Positions 23,401 through 34,433 of a DNA stretch of 64,000 nucleotides are shown here, piece after piece. Within the stretch, counting starts at the first letter, position 1; each line of letters opens with the position of its first letter. Source of the stretch: Cyanophora paradoxa (lineage: Eukaryota > Glaucocystophyceae > Cyanophorales > Cyanophoraceae); NCBI GenBank assembly GCA_004431415.1, contig QPMI01000412.1, forward strand, positions 62,001 to 126,000. The letters are read 5' to 3'. The notes below the pieces were generated by a model that did not search any database, was not told the origin of the DNA, and was given only the letters and a program-made list of their open reading frames with translations. A program made the translations under genes and the position numbers.

Positions 23401-24798
23401 CGCGGCGTGCGGCCGGGGCGGGGCCAGGACGAGTCGGTGCACCTCGGGTTCAGCCCCGGGGAGATCATGTCGGCGGGGGCGGCGGCGGTGGCGGCCAAGG
23501 CGGAGATGTCGCGCCTCGAGCTGCTCGTCATGAAGCACCAGTCGAACATCATCGGCGCCGAGTCCATCATCTACTCCAAGGCCCTCGCCCTCTCCAAGCG
23601 CCGCGGCTCCGGATCCGGCGCCCGCCGCGGCTCCGGCGGGCCCGCCCCGCCCCCGGCGCCGGCCCCCACGCGGGCGCAGGCGCCGGCGCCGGCGAGCCCC
23701 GCGCTCAAGGCGACGCCGGTGCACATGAAGACGATCTCCGTGCACCTCGAGGGACCGGCTTCGCTCTGGGCGATCGCGAGCTCGCCGGCGGGCCCGCCGC
23801 CTGCTGCCCGCCGCCGCCGGCCAAGGTGGACCCGCTGCGGGTGACGCTGAGCAGCCCGCGCGGGCCGGGGCCCGGGGCGGCGAGGGCGGCTCCACCCCGC
23901 GGGCCCGCGCCGGCCTGGCGGAGGAGGCGGGCCCGTTCCCCGCCGCGGCCCGCGCCCGCCGAGCCGCCTCGGCGCCTCGGGCTCGGCTCGGGCGGGCCTG
24001 CGGCGCTTCCGGGCGGCGGCGGAGCGGGTGCTGGCGGAGCAGGTGCGGCCTCGGCTGGCGGCGGGGCGGCGGGCGGCGGCGGCGGAGGGCCCCTCCCTGG
24101 GCCGCTTTCAGGCCCTCGTCATGAAGCTCGTCCACGAGCGCCGCGGTGCGCGCGCTCTCGATCGCTTAGACTCCAAAACTTCAATTTATACTCCAAAAAC
24201 TTCAGTTTAGACTCCGAAAGCGGGCCCCAAAGTCTGACTGGGCGCGGCGGGCTGGGCAGCGGTGATATCGCCGCACAGCCGGGCGACGCAGCACACGTTC
24301 AGCGACCTCTCGCTCCCCGTGCAGGCCGCCCTCGAGGCCCAGCAGCCCCTCGAGGAGCTCGCCGAGTCCCGCCTCTTCTCCATGGAGCGGTCCGCACCCC
24401 CCTCGTTCCTAAGCTTGAGCTCGTGATCATGATCGAACCCTAGCTATCCTTCAGCTTACTAAGTTAGTTAAAAACAATGCTCAGCTCAGCTCAATTTATC
24501 CGATCTCGTTCTGAGGGCGCGGGGTCCGGGGCGCAGGATGGTGGCGTTCATGGTGATGTTCCACGCGATGGCGGCCCGCGTCGCCGCCTTCCCCCTCCTC
24601 GGCTTCGACCTGGCCCGCTCCCAGTCCTCCCTCCGCGTCGCCTCCACCGCCGCCCCCGCCTCGGGCGCCGAGATCGCCCAGGCCCTCGCCGCCATGGCCG
24701 ACCGCGCCCAGCGCGCCGCCGCCGAGGCCGAGCGCCGCGGCGCCCCCGCCGCCGGCATCTCTATGGAGCAGGCCCGCCGCCGCCTCTCCTTCGGCTGA
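17493..24798 (+). CDS. Giant membrane protein: HEXXH (M50-like) domain + class II glutamine amidotransferase + SIS domain
   Basis: The start at 17493 (MAGAGALAAAAVAALAALG) opens a hydrophobic domain with TLLHEWGHLAAALLL, an HEXXH in a membrane helix as in site-2 (M50) proteases. Two to three more helices follow, then ASDLFHAL. Next comes RFLCGNFG, the Cys of an Ntn glutamine amidotransferase, with RGGQAGGLVTF, GHTRFATSS, THNGDFDFYD and LVVGSALEEGAVVVSARGQP. A SIS (sugar-isomerase) region has DLVVTGCEISLWIAENW and GLAVSHSGNTFATT. Two transmembrane helices (about 22250-22345 and 22480-22540) precede a cytosolic-looking tail with GHNPWTHEQMIDTRI, ending RRRLSFG. The amidotransferase plus SIS pair is the logic of glucosamine-6-phosphate synthase (GlmS), here membrane-bound. 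The sugar substrate is unknown. Exon joins are good to about 18350; some further boundaries are uncertain (a GC donor at 18453, frame changes near 23840). Confidence 0.7.
18453..18554 (+). other. Candidate GC-AG intron in the amidotransferase gene
   Basis: To join LWGMLQYMIQ to VTMVRGGQAGG in phase the donor must be CAG|GCGGGT and the acceptor GGGCAG. A GT donor one base later breaks the frame. Confidence 0.4.
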
Positions 24799-25557
24799 TC
24801 CCCGGCCGCGGCCCCGGACTTAAGCTTTATATTCATAACATATCTTCAAAGGCTTCATTCCTGCGAATGCATATGCTTGCAGCCGATCAGTTAGTTGATC
24901 GGTATACGGACATCACGTAATTATGTCACACAGTGTAACCAATGATTAGTCAGACGTACTGCTTCTTCATGATCATGAGCTCTGCGTGAACATATGCATG
25001 CGCGTGTAGCGGCTTTTCGGAGGGCCCCGGGGCGTGTACATGTGTTTTTCAATTGCAAGTTTCGAATCTCGTCCTGGCGTATATATGTATACGTAGACTA
25101 GTTCAACGGTTGTGGCATCCAGCGTTAAGTTTCCTTGCCAAATTGCTTGCAAAAACCTGAAAATTGAGGCCTTGCTTGCTCACACTGTGACAGGGCAAAT
25201 ATTTAGGATCTTGGTTCGCAGGGTGAAATAATATTTAATGATTTAGCCGCTGCGCGGCCCCGATCGCGAGGCCCTTCGAATTCTCAGAGTCTATGAGACT
25301 GTTAACTGTTTCTCTCCAGCTTCGAATTCTGAGCTTGCAATTGCACGCGCATTTTTTGATTTTGCGATTTCTGATAATAAAATTTGAGCGTGCTCTTGTG
25401 ATCATGATTTTGTGACTCATGTGATCAGAATCAAATGCAGGATCCGGACATGTACAGACTAGGACCGCTAAGAATTCGATCAGATCGACCGCTAGCGCTA
25501 GGACTAGGACCAGGACCTGGGGCAAGCAGGTCTGCAGGTCTAGGTCTAGGTCTATGG
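24799..25557. other. AT-rich intergenic segment
   Basis: The longest AT-rich stretch in the window. It has scattered TGATCATGA and ATATATGTATACGT palindromes and a CTAGGACTAGGACCAGGACC / AGGTCTAGGTCTAGGTC short repeat at about 25497-25552. No gene seen. Confidence 0.5.
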
Positions 25558-26869
25558 CTAAAGCTCTAGGAGGGCTAAAGCTCGCGGGGGCGGCGCCAGT
25601 GCAGAGGGCGGCGAGGCTGCGGAGATGCACGCCGTCCGAGGGCGAGCCGGGCCTCGCGAGGAGGCCCTGAGGCCGGGTCCGAGGGGACGGGGAGGATCCG
25701 GAGGAAGAGGGTGTGGAGACGACGCTCCTGGCGGAGCAGGACGACCAGCGCAACGAGCACCGGTACCAGCGCCACGAACCCCGGCCCGCAATGCCCACGA
25801 CCCGCCTGCGGTCGCCGCAGTGGCGAGGCCGCCGGGCCGCCGGGCCGCGGCGGGCGCAGCGCACCCGGAGGGGATGGGTTCGCGGGGCGAGAGGGCGTAG
25901 CCCTAGTAGACGGCGCAGGGGACGGAGGCGCAGGAGGCGAGGAGGAAGGCTCGCGTCCCCCTGGGGACGCTCAGGCGGGGGCATGCAGGAGCTGCTCGCG
26001 ATCATCGTGGCGGCGATCGTGTATGAAGAAAAGTTTGCTCGGATAGGTCCGGCCAGGCAGGGAGGGGGTTGCCCCCCTCCCCAAGCGCCGCTGTTTCCAG
26101 CGGCTCGGCCGGACCCTGGCGATCTAGTAAGAAAGCGTGTGTGTACATGTGTGTGTTGGGGGGGGGGAGAGAGAGGGGGGGGGAAGAGGAGGGGGAGGGG
26201 GGGAAGAGGAGGAGGGTCCACTGCGGATTCGGAGACTGAGCGGGGGGATCCGGCAGGGGAGCGGGGAAGGAGAAGGCAAGGAGAGGGAGATCTAGAGAGG
26301 CAGGGCAGGCCGGGGAAAATCGGGAGGAGGTCTAGATCTGGGCGGACCGGAGCTGGGGTGAGCCGGAGCCGGATCGAAGGCGGGGGGGGGGGGGGGGGGC
26401 GGGCCGGGCGGCAGCGCACCCAGAGGACGACCACGCAGACGATGGGCGCCTGGTGCGCGCAGCGCGCGGACGTCGCGCTGTGCGACACCAGCAGCTCGAA
26501 CAGGAACCGCTGCCGCCCCGCCCGGGATGGGGCGGGGGATGGGGATTGGGAAGGGGGGGGGGGAGGGGGGGAGGGGGGGGGGGGGGGCACCTGGGACAGG
26601 GAGAAGGAGAGGACGGCGAGGTGAGGAGGGGTTCGAAGATCTAGAGGCGCAAGAGGGCGCGCCCCGCGCGAAGGACGGCGCTGCCCGACGTGCGCGCTGT
26701 GCTCCGTGTACCGCCTGCGCGCGCCGCCCCGGCCGCCGGTGAGGGTGGTCCTGAGCAGGGCCGGGCAGGGGCGGCCCGGCGGGCCCGCGGCCGGGGCCGG
26801 GGCGCGCACCTCTCGAGCGCGGCGGCGGCGGCGGCGGCTGGCACTCATCGGATATCGATCGGACTTCAT
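25558..26869 (-). CDS. Possible multi-exon gene, putative membrane protein
   Basis: Weak candidate. From an ATG near 26848 (MSASRRRRRR) in-phase segments can be chained: a short exon with RRPGRRAQAVHGAQRA, a segment PHLAVLSFSLSQ, then RFLFELLVSHSATSARC and APIVCVVVLW, the last two hydrophobic. Further left, NFSSYTIAATMIASSSC and ALVPVLVALVVLLRQERR also look like membrane segments. Between them are long G- and GA-rich tracts (26160-26410, 26540-26590) that would be C-rich introns. Splice motifs are present, but no continuous product could be completed and no family is recognised. Confidence 0.3.
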
Positions 26870-27754
26870 TGCCGCGGGGCGGAAGCGGAGCGTCCACTGC
26901 TAGGAGATCGCGATCGATATCTGCCAGCCGCGCGGCCGAACGATGGCAACGTAGCGAGGCGGAATGCTGCCGGCGCATATCTGCTAGCAGCGCGGCGCAT
27001 ATCTAGCAGCTGCATGCGCAGGACTCGCGTACGTAGCGAGGCGAAATACCGACGGTGCCTAGAGGCCTACGAGCCGTCGGACGCGAGCGCCGGCACATGT
27101 GCTTGGCGGCCGATTCGCGACGTCGACCCGCGGGGATATGTGAAAGCTCAAAAATGATTAAACAAGCGAGATAATGCGCGGGATGCTGCGAGCGGGCGGG
27201 CTAGGCTGAGCTGGATTGACGGCGGATTCCGCGGGGGGGGATACAGAGAAGTTAGGCGAAAGCTGATGTCAACGGTGGAGAAGCCGGCCTCACCCCGGCT
27301 CGGCCCCGATCGAGCAATGTCGGTAGCAGTAGACGGTCCCGACCGAGCCCGCTCGCAGCTACCGAGCGCCCCGCTCCAGAACGTCTCGCCGTGCGCCCCC
27401 GAGGATGCACTGGAGCTCTGGCCTCGCTAACGAGACGCAGACCGATTCCGTTGTCTCCACAGGGCGGGCGCACTTCTTCAGCCACGATGGCTTTCTTTTT
27501 GTCTTCCCAAGCTGAGGTTCGCGCCCGGGCCCGATCTCTAGCTGCCGGAGCCGGCCAGCCATGGAGCATACTAAAACTGCTCTAGCACATTGGTCTAGAG
27601 CATTTTCATTCATCAGAATAACTCGCCGACGCGAGGGGGCGCTGAAGCACACGCCCGCCGGCGCCTCAAATCGCGAGGCCAGACCAGCCTGCCGCCGTTG
27701 CCCCGTTCGCTCTAGATTTGGTATTTAAGAGGTTCATATAAGACTTTGAACGAT
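26870..27754. other. Spacer upstream of coiled-coil gene
   Basis: Repeated GCGGCGCATATCTAGCAG-like and GTAGCGAGGCG(G/A)AAT motifs occur at 26951-27045 (two imperfect copies each). Bases 27570-27750 are AT-rich and probably include the promoter of the next gene (GTATTTAAGAGG at 27721, 34 bp before its ATG). No gene supported. Confidence 0.45.
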
Positions 27755-30700
27755 ATGCGCATCGCGCGGGCCCTTCTTGGTTCGCCCGGGGCGCGTAACG
27801 CGTGCTCTCTGCAGGGGGACTTCGCCTTGCGGATCGTGGGCCTCGTGTCGAAGGAGAAGATGCTCACGTCGCTGCTGACGCTCAAGACGGACCTCGCCGC
27901 ACGCCTGCGCGAGGCCGGCGTCTCCATCCACCAGGAGGCGCGCCGGGCGCCCCTCCCCGCGCCCCCGCCCGGGCCGCGCCCGAGCCTCGCCGCAGGGCCA
28001 GGGACTGAAGAGCGTGTACCTGGACGTGCAGTCTCAGATCCAGGTCCTAATCCGGGAGCAGCGGGTGCGCCGGCCCCATCCTCCCCCGCGGCCCCCGCGC
28101 CCCCGCCCACGCGCTCCGCCCCAGATCGACTTCCACAAGCTCATGGTTTCTTTTGATTCCTTTTCTCCCGACGCCTCGCCCGGCGGCCGACCGCGCGGGG
28201 CGCAGGCGAAGTGGGAGACGCTGAGGGCGGAGTCGGTGCAGAACCGGGCCCGCTTCCAGAGCGCCGTGGAGCTCCTCGCCGACGAGAAGTGCCCCTCCCG
28301 CGTCCGCGGTGTCCTCGAGCGGTGCGCCGCGCCGCCCGCCCGCCCGCCCGCCCGCCGGCCCACGGCGCCGGCAGCTACTTCTGCTGGAGCGTGCACATGG
28401 AGGCGATCCTGCGCGACGTCGCCAGCGCGATGCCCTACGCCTCCCGCCAGCCGCCCCCCGCCGAGCCCCTCGCCTCCCCCTCCCGCGTGCGCCCCCGCCG
28501 TTCCCCGCCCCCCCCGCCCCCGCAGCGCCGACCGCGCCTCACATACGCCGGCCGGCCCGGCCCCCGCAGGTGTACATCGTGGGGGTCAGCACGGGCCAGA
28601 CGCCGATCGCGTGCCGGCCGGTGGAGCGGGGGACGCCGCAGAAACGGCAGGAGCAGGCGTGCGAGCCGGCGGAGCTGCCGGAGGGCCTGCGCGCGAGCGG
28701 CAAGGAGGAGCTCCTCGTCTCGATCTCGGGGCAGCTCTGGGAGCTGATCGGGCGGGAGGGGGCCCTCCTCGACGCCTTCTGCGACCTCGCGCGGGAGCGC
28801 ACGGAGCTGCGCGCCGCCATCGCGCGCCTGCAGGCCGAGCACGGCACGATCATGGCCCTCGTCGAGACGCTGCGGCGGGACTGCGAGGGCCTCGCCTCTC
28901 AGGCGCGGCGCATGCGGGAGGAGCGGGACGCGGCGCAGGACGAGCGGGCGCTGCTCGTCGCCGCGAACACGGACCTGCGCAAGGCCGCCGCCGCGCTGGA
29001 GAGCCGCAGCGCCTCGCTCGAGGCGCGCCTGATGGAGGGCGAGGCGGCCTCCCGCGGCGGGGCCGAGGCGGCGGCGCCGGGCGCCGCCGCCGCCGAAGCG
29101 GAGGCCCTCGAGCGCGCCCGCCGCCGCGCGGAGGAGGAGCGCACTGAGGCCCTGCAGAGGCGCGCCGCCCGCCCCGCCCCGCCCGCGCGACGGCGGCGGC
29201 CTGACGCCGGGGCGCGGCGCGGCAGGCTGGAGCGGGCGCGGCGGGAGAGCGAGGAGCGCTCGCTGGAGATCCGGCGCCTGCGGGAGGAGCGCGAGACGGC
29301 GGGGCGGCGGGCGCAGGCGGCGGTGGAGGCGCGGCGGAGCCTGGCGGAGAAGCTCGACGCGGCGCAGCGGCAGGCGGACCAGCGGGGCCGGCGGGCGGAG
29401 GAGCTGGAGGCGCGGCTGCGGCGGGCGGAGGAGGACCGGAGGGCGCTGGAGGCGGCGCTGGAGGAGCAGGCGGGGGAGCGGGAGCGGGCGCTGCGGGAGA
29501 AAGAGCGGGCGGAGGCGGCGCTGCGGCACCTGCGCGGCATCGCCACCAGCGCCTACAACGCCTCCCCCGACGTCTCCCCGCCCCGCTCCGTCTCCCCGCG
29601 CAAGCCCACCCACCGGGAGCGGGAGCGGGAGCTCCCGCCGGCCTGGGGGCCCTCCCTACCCCTCGACTGGTCCGAGCGCATCGCCAACACGAGCCCCAGC
29701 CGGCGCGCCCCGCCCCCTGCCCGCCGCGCTCCGCCCGCTGACGCGGCGCGCAGCGTCCGCTTCGCGTCGTCTTTGGCTGCCCCGCCGCAGGCCCCGGCGC
29801 CGCCTCCGCCGCCGCCGCCGCCGGCGCCGGCCCCGGCCCCGGTCCCGCAAGCAGCGCGTCGGCGGCGGCTGCTGCCCGCGACGCCGTGCTCGCCCTGCGC
29901 CGGTGCGCCGCGCCCCGCCGAGTCGCATCGCGGGTGCCGCCTGACGGGCCGCAGGGAGGAGGCCGCGCGCGCAGCCGAGGCGGCGCGCGCCGCGGAGACG
30001 GCCCGCGCGCTCGAGGCGGCGCGGGCGGAGGCGGCGCGCGCCGCGCAGGCGCCGCTGCCCGTGCCGGCGATCGCGTCGAAGTCGCGCGGGGTCGCCGGCT
30101 TCGTGCCCGCCCCGTCAGCGGCGGCCGCCACGGTGCGATCTGCCGCCCCTGCAGCCTCTCTCCCCGCCGGCGGCGCGAGCGGCGGGCCCCGCGCAGCTGC
30201 GGGGCTCGGGTCGTACGTGTCGACGCGGATCTCGGCCCCCACGGCGGCGGCGGAGGAGGCGAAGGCATTCGTCCCCATCGCCAACCGCCACGGCTCCTGC
30301 GTGCGCATGCGCCCGGGACGGGCCGCGCCCGGCCACCCCCGGCTCCGCGCCGAGCGTCGGGGCGGGCGCAGTGCTTCAAGACGAGCGGGAGGGCGGAGGC
30401 GGCGCAGGCGTGCGTGGCGTGCGGGCGGGCGGGCTGCCAGGAGCTGGAGGGCCCCCGCCCCCGCGCGGCGCCGCCGGCCCGGCGCGAAGGCGGCCAGCGA
30501 CGACGAGGCCTTCGCCGTGCGCCCCGCCCGCCCGTGCCGCCGGCCCCGCGCGGCCGGCCCGGGCCGACGCCGGCGCGCGGGCGCAGTCGACGCGGCGGGA
30601 GGAGCGGACGCGGCGGAAGGTGAGCAACGAGATCGTCGCCGGCGCCGAGTACGCCGCCTACGCCCGCGAGGTGCGCGGGGCGCGCGCGAGCGGGGCCCGT

Positions 30701-31076
30701 GGCCTGGCCCGCACCTCCTCACCTCACGCCACCCGGGCGGGCAGTGGGCGCGCGAGGGGGCGGCCTCGGCGCGGGCGCGGGGCGTGGAGGGCGCGATGCT
30801 GGTGGAGGTCACGGGCGCGTCGCTCAAGCCGACGTCGACGATCGTCTCCCCGAACCGCATCCTCTCCAACCGTGCGGCCCGGCGAGGCGGCCCGGCAGAG
30901 GCGGGGCCCTCGCTGAGCCGAGGGGGCGGGGGGCAGGGATCGAGGAGGTGAACTCGGCGCTGGCGAAGCTGGTGGCGAGCCCCACGCGGGCGCCCGTCGC
31001 GGGGCGCGCCTCGGCCTCCTCCACCTCCACCATCCCCGACGAGATCTGGGGCATCCCCCGCTACCCCGGCCTCTAG
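27755..31076 (+). CDS. Coiled-coil protein, unknown function (copy 1, complete)
   Basis: Starts at or near ATG 27755; the first secure exon begins 27816 (GDFALRIVGLVSKEKM, then LLTLKTDLAARLREAG). Exons continue with KSVYLDVQSQIQVLIREQR, DFHKLM, KWETLRAESVQNRARFQSA and SYFCWSVHMEAILRDVASAM. A long heptad-rich coiled coil runs from about 28650 to 29545, including RRMREERDAAQDERALLVAA and RESEERSLEIRRLREERE. A Ser/Pro-rich linker, an Ala/Glu helix (EEAARAAEAARAAETARALE) and a C-terminus IPDEIWGIPRYPGL (stop TAG 31074-31076) follow. No enzymatic motif was seen. The protein is probably structural or cytoskeletal. It is convergent with the repeat protein at 31314. Its 3' three quarters are duplicated at 34434-37204. 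Confidence 0.65.
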
Positions 31077-31313
31077 CCTCCCCTCCTTTCCCTGCCCTGG
31101 GGCTCGTCGCCCTTCATGGCCAGTGGATAGCTTGAAGCGGGGCGCCGCGGTTACACAGTCGGCGCCCCATAAAGTACACAGCGCGTTTCCGCGCTATCGC
31201 AGTGGGCATGCTCTCCCCTGCACCCCGTAATGTAAAGCAACGGAGAGCGGTTTGGTTCAGAACAGAAAGGGGCGCTGCCCGGCGAGGCGCACGGTGCGCG
31301 TGCGGGGCGGGGG

Positions 31314-34300
31314 CTAGCGCTTGGAGGAGGGGCGCGGGATGCGGCTCCCCGGCGTCGCGGCGGGCCCCGCCTTGGCGGCCCCAGACGGCGTCGCTGGCGT
31401 TCCGGGGGCGGCGGCGGCGGCCGCGCGGCGGCGGGCGTGCTGGGGTCGCCGGCACGGAGGCGGCGGCGGAGGGGCGGGCGGGGGTCGAGGGCGCCGGCGG
31501 GGCGGCGCCTGCGGGTCGAGTCGCTTCCTTCTTCGCAGGCGTCGCTGCCGGCGTCCGCCCCGCCAGTGGGCGCGCGGGCGAGGCCGCCACCGCGGGGCCT
31601 TGCGCGTGGCCGCGGGCTCCCCGCCGGCGGGGCCAGAGCGGGCCGCGCGGCGGCCGGGCGGGGCCGCGCGGGGAGTAGGTGGGGATGCGGGAGCCGGGGG
31701 AGGCCGGCTTGCCCGCGGGGGACATCGGGGAGAGGGAGGAGGGGGAGGAGGGCCCCGAGGGGACGGCGATGCGCCGCCCCGCGCGGGCGACGGTGGCGGC
31801 GGCCCCGGCGCCGACGGCGGCGAAGGCCGTCGCTGCGGCCTCGCCGATGGGCACGGGGGCCCAGCCGTCGGCGTACATCGGCGTGCACGCCCCCGAGCCG
31901 CCGGCAGAGCTTAGCTCCAGCGACCGCCGCATGTCTGCCGGCGGCTCAGGGGGCGGCGGGCGGGGAGCGGCGGGGCCGGCCGGCGCACCGAGCAGGGGCG
32001 TGTTGCTGCAGACAGAGGCAGTGGCCACCGAGGCCGGGCCGCTCGGGTAGTAGCCCATCCCCCTGGCGGCGGGTGAGGGGCGCCTGGCGGGGCGGGGCGG
32101 GGCGGGGCAGGGCGGACGCGGAGGCGAGCGGGGCCATGTCGGCCTCGGTGAGGGGCGCGCTGAGGTCGTCCTCGTCATCGGTGTGCGTCGGGGGCGGCCC
32201 CTCGTCGTCGTCGTCGCGGGCCTGCAGCAGGGCGCCCTGCAGCTCCGTCGAGCCGCACGACTCGCGGATGAAGCGCTCGTCGTCCGCCGTCAGGCCCCCG
32301 CTCAGGTCGTCCTCCAGCCCCGCCTCCGCCGGCGGCGGCGGCGACTCCGACCGCAGCAGCGGCGGCGGCCCGTCGCTCGGGCGCCACACGCCGGGCTCCT
32401 CCACCCCGAAGAGCTGCGAGGGGCTCAGGCGGGCCTTCAAAACGGGGCGGGGGCGGGCGCACGTCCTCTGGGGGCGGCGAGAGGGTGGTGCGGACGATGG
32501 TGCGGCCGCTGGCGGCGAAGGGGTCGCCGCTGGAGAGCATGCGGCGCTCGTCCTCGGTGAGGCCCGACCCGAGCAGCTCGTCGACGGAGCCAAGGGAGCG
32601 CCCCGAAGCCGACGCCACCGTCGGCATCAGCAGCGCCGGGCCCTCGCTCGCCGTCCGCCCCAGCAGCGGGCCCGGCGAGTCCGCCCCGGCCTTCGCAGGC
32701 GTCGCCTCCTCCTTGGCGCGGGGCGAGCGGGGGGCGGGGAGCTGGGCGGCGGCGGTGTGGGCGAGCGCCGCGCGGGGCGAGTCGCCGCGCGGGGAGGTCC
32801 TCGGGGATGCGGCCCCGGGGGAGACGCGGCCGGCCTGCGGGCCCGCGCGGGCGACGCGCCCGGAGACGTCTTCTTCCGCCCGCCCTCCTCCTCCGCCGCC
32901 GCCGCCGCCGCCGCCGCGAGGGCGGGGCCCAGCGGCGGGACCGGCGGGCGCGGGGGCAGGCCCCGGGGCGAGACCATCGCATCGGGGCCGGCGGGCTCCG
33001 CGGCGGCACGCTCGGGCTCCGCATCCACGCGCTGCTTCTGAGGCGGGGGCTCCCGCGTCGGCGGGACTTCCTCGGCGGCGGCCTCGTCGCTCTCCCGCTG
33101 CCGCCGCTTCGCCGGCGATGCTGCAGCCGCCGAGGCGGCCGCCGGAGAGCGCTCGGCGCTCGGGTCCCGCCTCGCCGCCGGCTTGACGGGCGACGGCTCG
33201 CGCTTCGGGACGGGGGGCTTGGCAGGAGTGCTCTCAACGGCCGGCTTGGCGGGAGAGCGCTCGGCGCTCGGGTCCCGCCTCGCCGCCGGCTTGGCGGGCG
33301 ACGGCTCGCGCTTCGGGACGGGGGGCTTGGCAGGAGAGCTCTCAACGGCCGGCTTGGCGGGAGAGCGCTCGGCGCTCGGATCCCGCCTCGCCGCCGGCTT
33401 GACGGGCGAAGGCTCGCGCTTGGGGACCGGGGGCTTGGCAGGAGAGCTCTCGACGGCGGGCTTGGCGGGAGAGCGCTCGGCGCTCGGGTCCCGCCTCGCC
33501 GCCGGCTTGACGGGCGACGGCTCGCGCTTGGCGGCTGCAGGTTTGACCGGGGAGCTCTCGACGGCGGGCTTGGCGGGAGAGCGCTCAGTGCTCGGATCGC
33601 GCTTGCCGGCGGACGGCGCGGCCGCCGGGGAGCGTTCGGCCGACGGATCACGCTTCGACGCCTGCTTGGCGGGCGAGGCAACCTTCTTCTGCTTGTCGGG
33701 CGTCGCGGGCGGCTGCGGGGCAGGCTCGCTGTACGGCTCGAAGCTGTGCCCGGCGGCCTTGGCGGCGCCGGCGCTCTTCTTCTCCGCCTTCTTCTCCTTC
33801 TCCTTCTCCTTGGCGCCGGCCTTCTTCGCGGTCTCCTTCTTCTTTTCTGCGGGGGCGGCCCCGGGGGTGGCGTCCTCCTGGGCGGTGTCCTGGTGGCGGC
33901 CGTGCTTGGCCGGAAGCTCGGCGGACGAGCCGATGGAGGTGCTGGACGCCAGCGCTGGCGGCGACAAGCTGCGCTTCCGCTGGAGCAGCGGCTTGTCCTC
34001 CGCCTCCGAGCCCGCGTTCTCCTGCGCCTTCGAGCGTCGCGCCGCCGCCCGCTTCTTCGCCGAGTCGACGGCGGCCGGAACCACGCAGGCCGCCTCCAAG
34101 AACTCCAGAGAAGTTACGGGCGGGATGCACCGCGCGGCGTCGTCAACTGCGGAGGCCGCCGCGGGGCTCTGCTCCTGCCGCCAAGAGGGCGGTCCCGCCG
34201 GCAGTGTGGGTGACTCGGCAACTGCCGATCGAATGGCGTCAAGAAAAGAGCGAATACACACTTTCTGCACGAAGCCTCGCACCTGGAAAGAAGACCGAGC

Positions 34301-34318
34301 TGGAGACGAGCTCGCCAT
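31314..34318 (-). CDS. Ser/Pro/Lys-rich repeat protein (copy 1)
   Basis: Starts MASSSPARSSFQVRGF at 34318; the N-terminal helix KVCIRSFLDAIRSAVAE is the only ordered-looking part near the start. A basic Lys/Glu stretch (EKEKEKKAEKKS) precedes tandem units of 36 residues: three near-identical copies built on KREPSPVKPAARRDPSAERS and PAKPAVESSPAKPPVP, plus degenerate ones at each end. SP and SPxK motifs make it a likely substrate for proline-directed kinases; similar low-complexity composition occurs in H1-like or cytoskeletal tails. The C-terminal half has acidic patches (ARDDDDEG, HTDDEDDLSA) and ends SRIPRPSSKR (stop TAG 31314-31316). Introns are few in the repeat part. Function unknown; probably intrinsically disordered. 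Confidence 0.65.
33170..33620 (-). repeat. 108-bp coding tandem repeat (36-aa units)
   Basis: Three consecutive 108-bp units plus partial, shortened ones. Each encodes KREPSP-KPAARRDPSAERSP-KPAVES. The same array is present in the duplicate at about 39290-39720, with frame-breaking G losses. Confidence 0.8.
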
Positions 34319-34391
34319 CTTTCTCCGGCTCTGTGCCGACCGACAGCCCTGCACGCCCGCTGCTGCTTCGCTCCGCAGTGGACAGCGGCGG

Positions 34392-34433
34392 TGCGCCGCG
34401 CCGCCCGCCCGCCCGCCCGCCCGCGAGCCGTCG
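34392..34433. other. Duplication junction
   Basis: The 42 bp between the two 6.1-kb copies largely repeat the GTGCGCCGCGCCGCCCGCCC tract that starts each copy. The junction therefore sits in a C/G simple repeat, as expected for either slippage-mediated duplication or a mis-joined assembly. Confidence 0.6.

Larger units (their letters stand above)
28297..34391. repeat. 6.1-kb duplicated segment, copy 1
   Basis: Bases 28297-34391 recur at 34434-40498. Length is 6095 versus 6065. The two start with CCCGCGTCCGCGG and end GACAGCGGCGG. The differences I checked are nearly all +/-1 changes in G or C runs. Confidence 0.9.

Noticed and set aside
25235-26869. 544-codon Pro-rich minus-strand frame
   Set aside because: Dominated by translation of G/GA homopolymer tracts. 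Only short spliced segments looked coding, and those are listed as a low-confidence gene.
28660-28760. Kinesin or myosin motor function for the coiled-coil gene
   Set aside because: No P-loop or switch motifs are present in any exon; only heptad repeats and low-complexity linkers.
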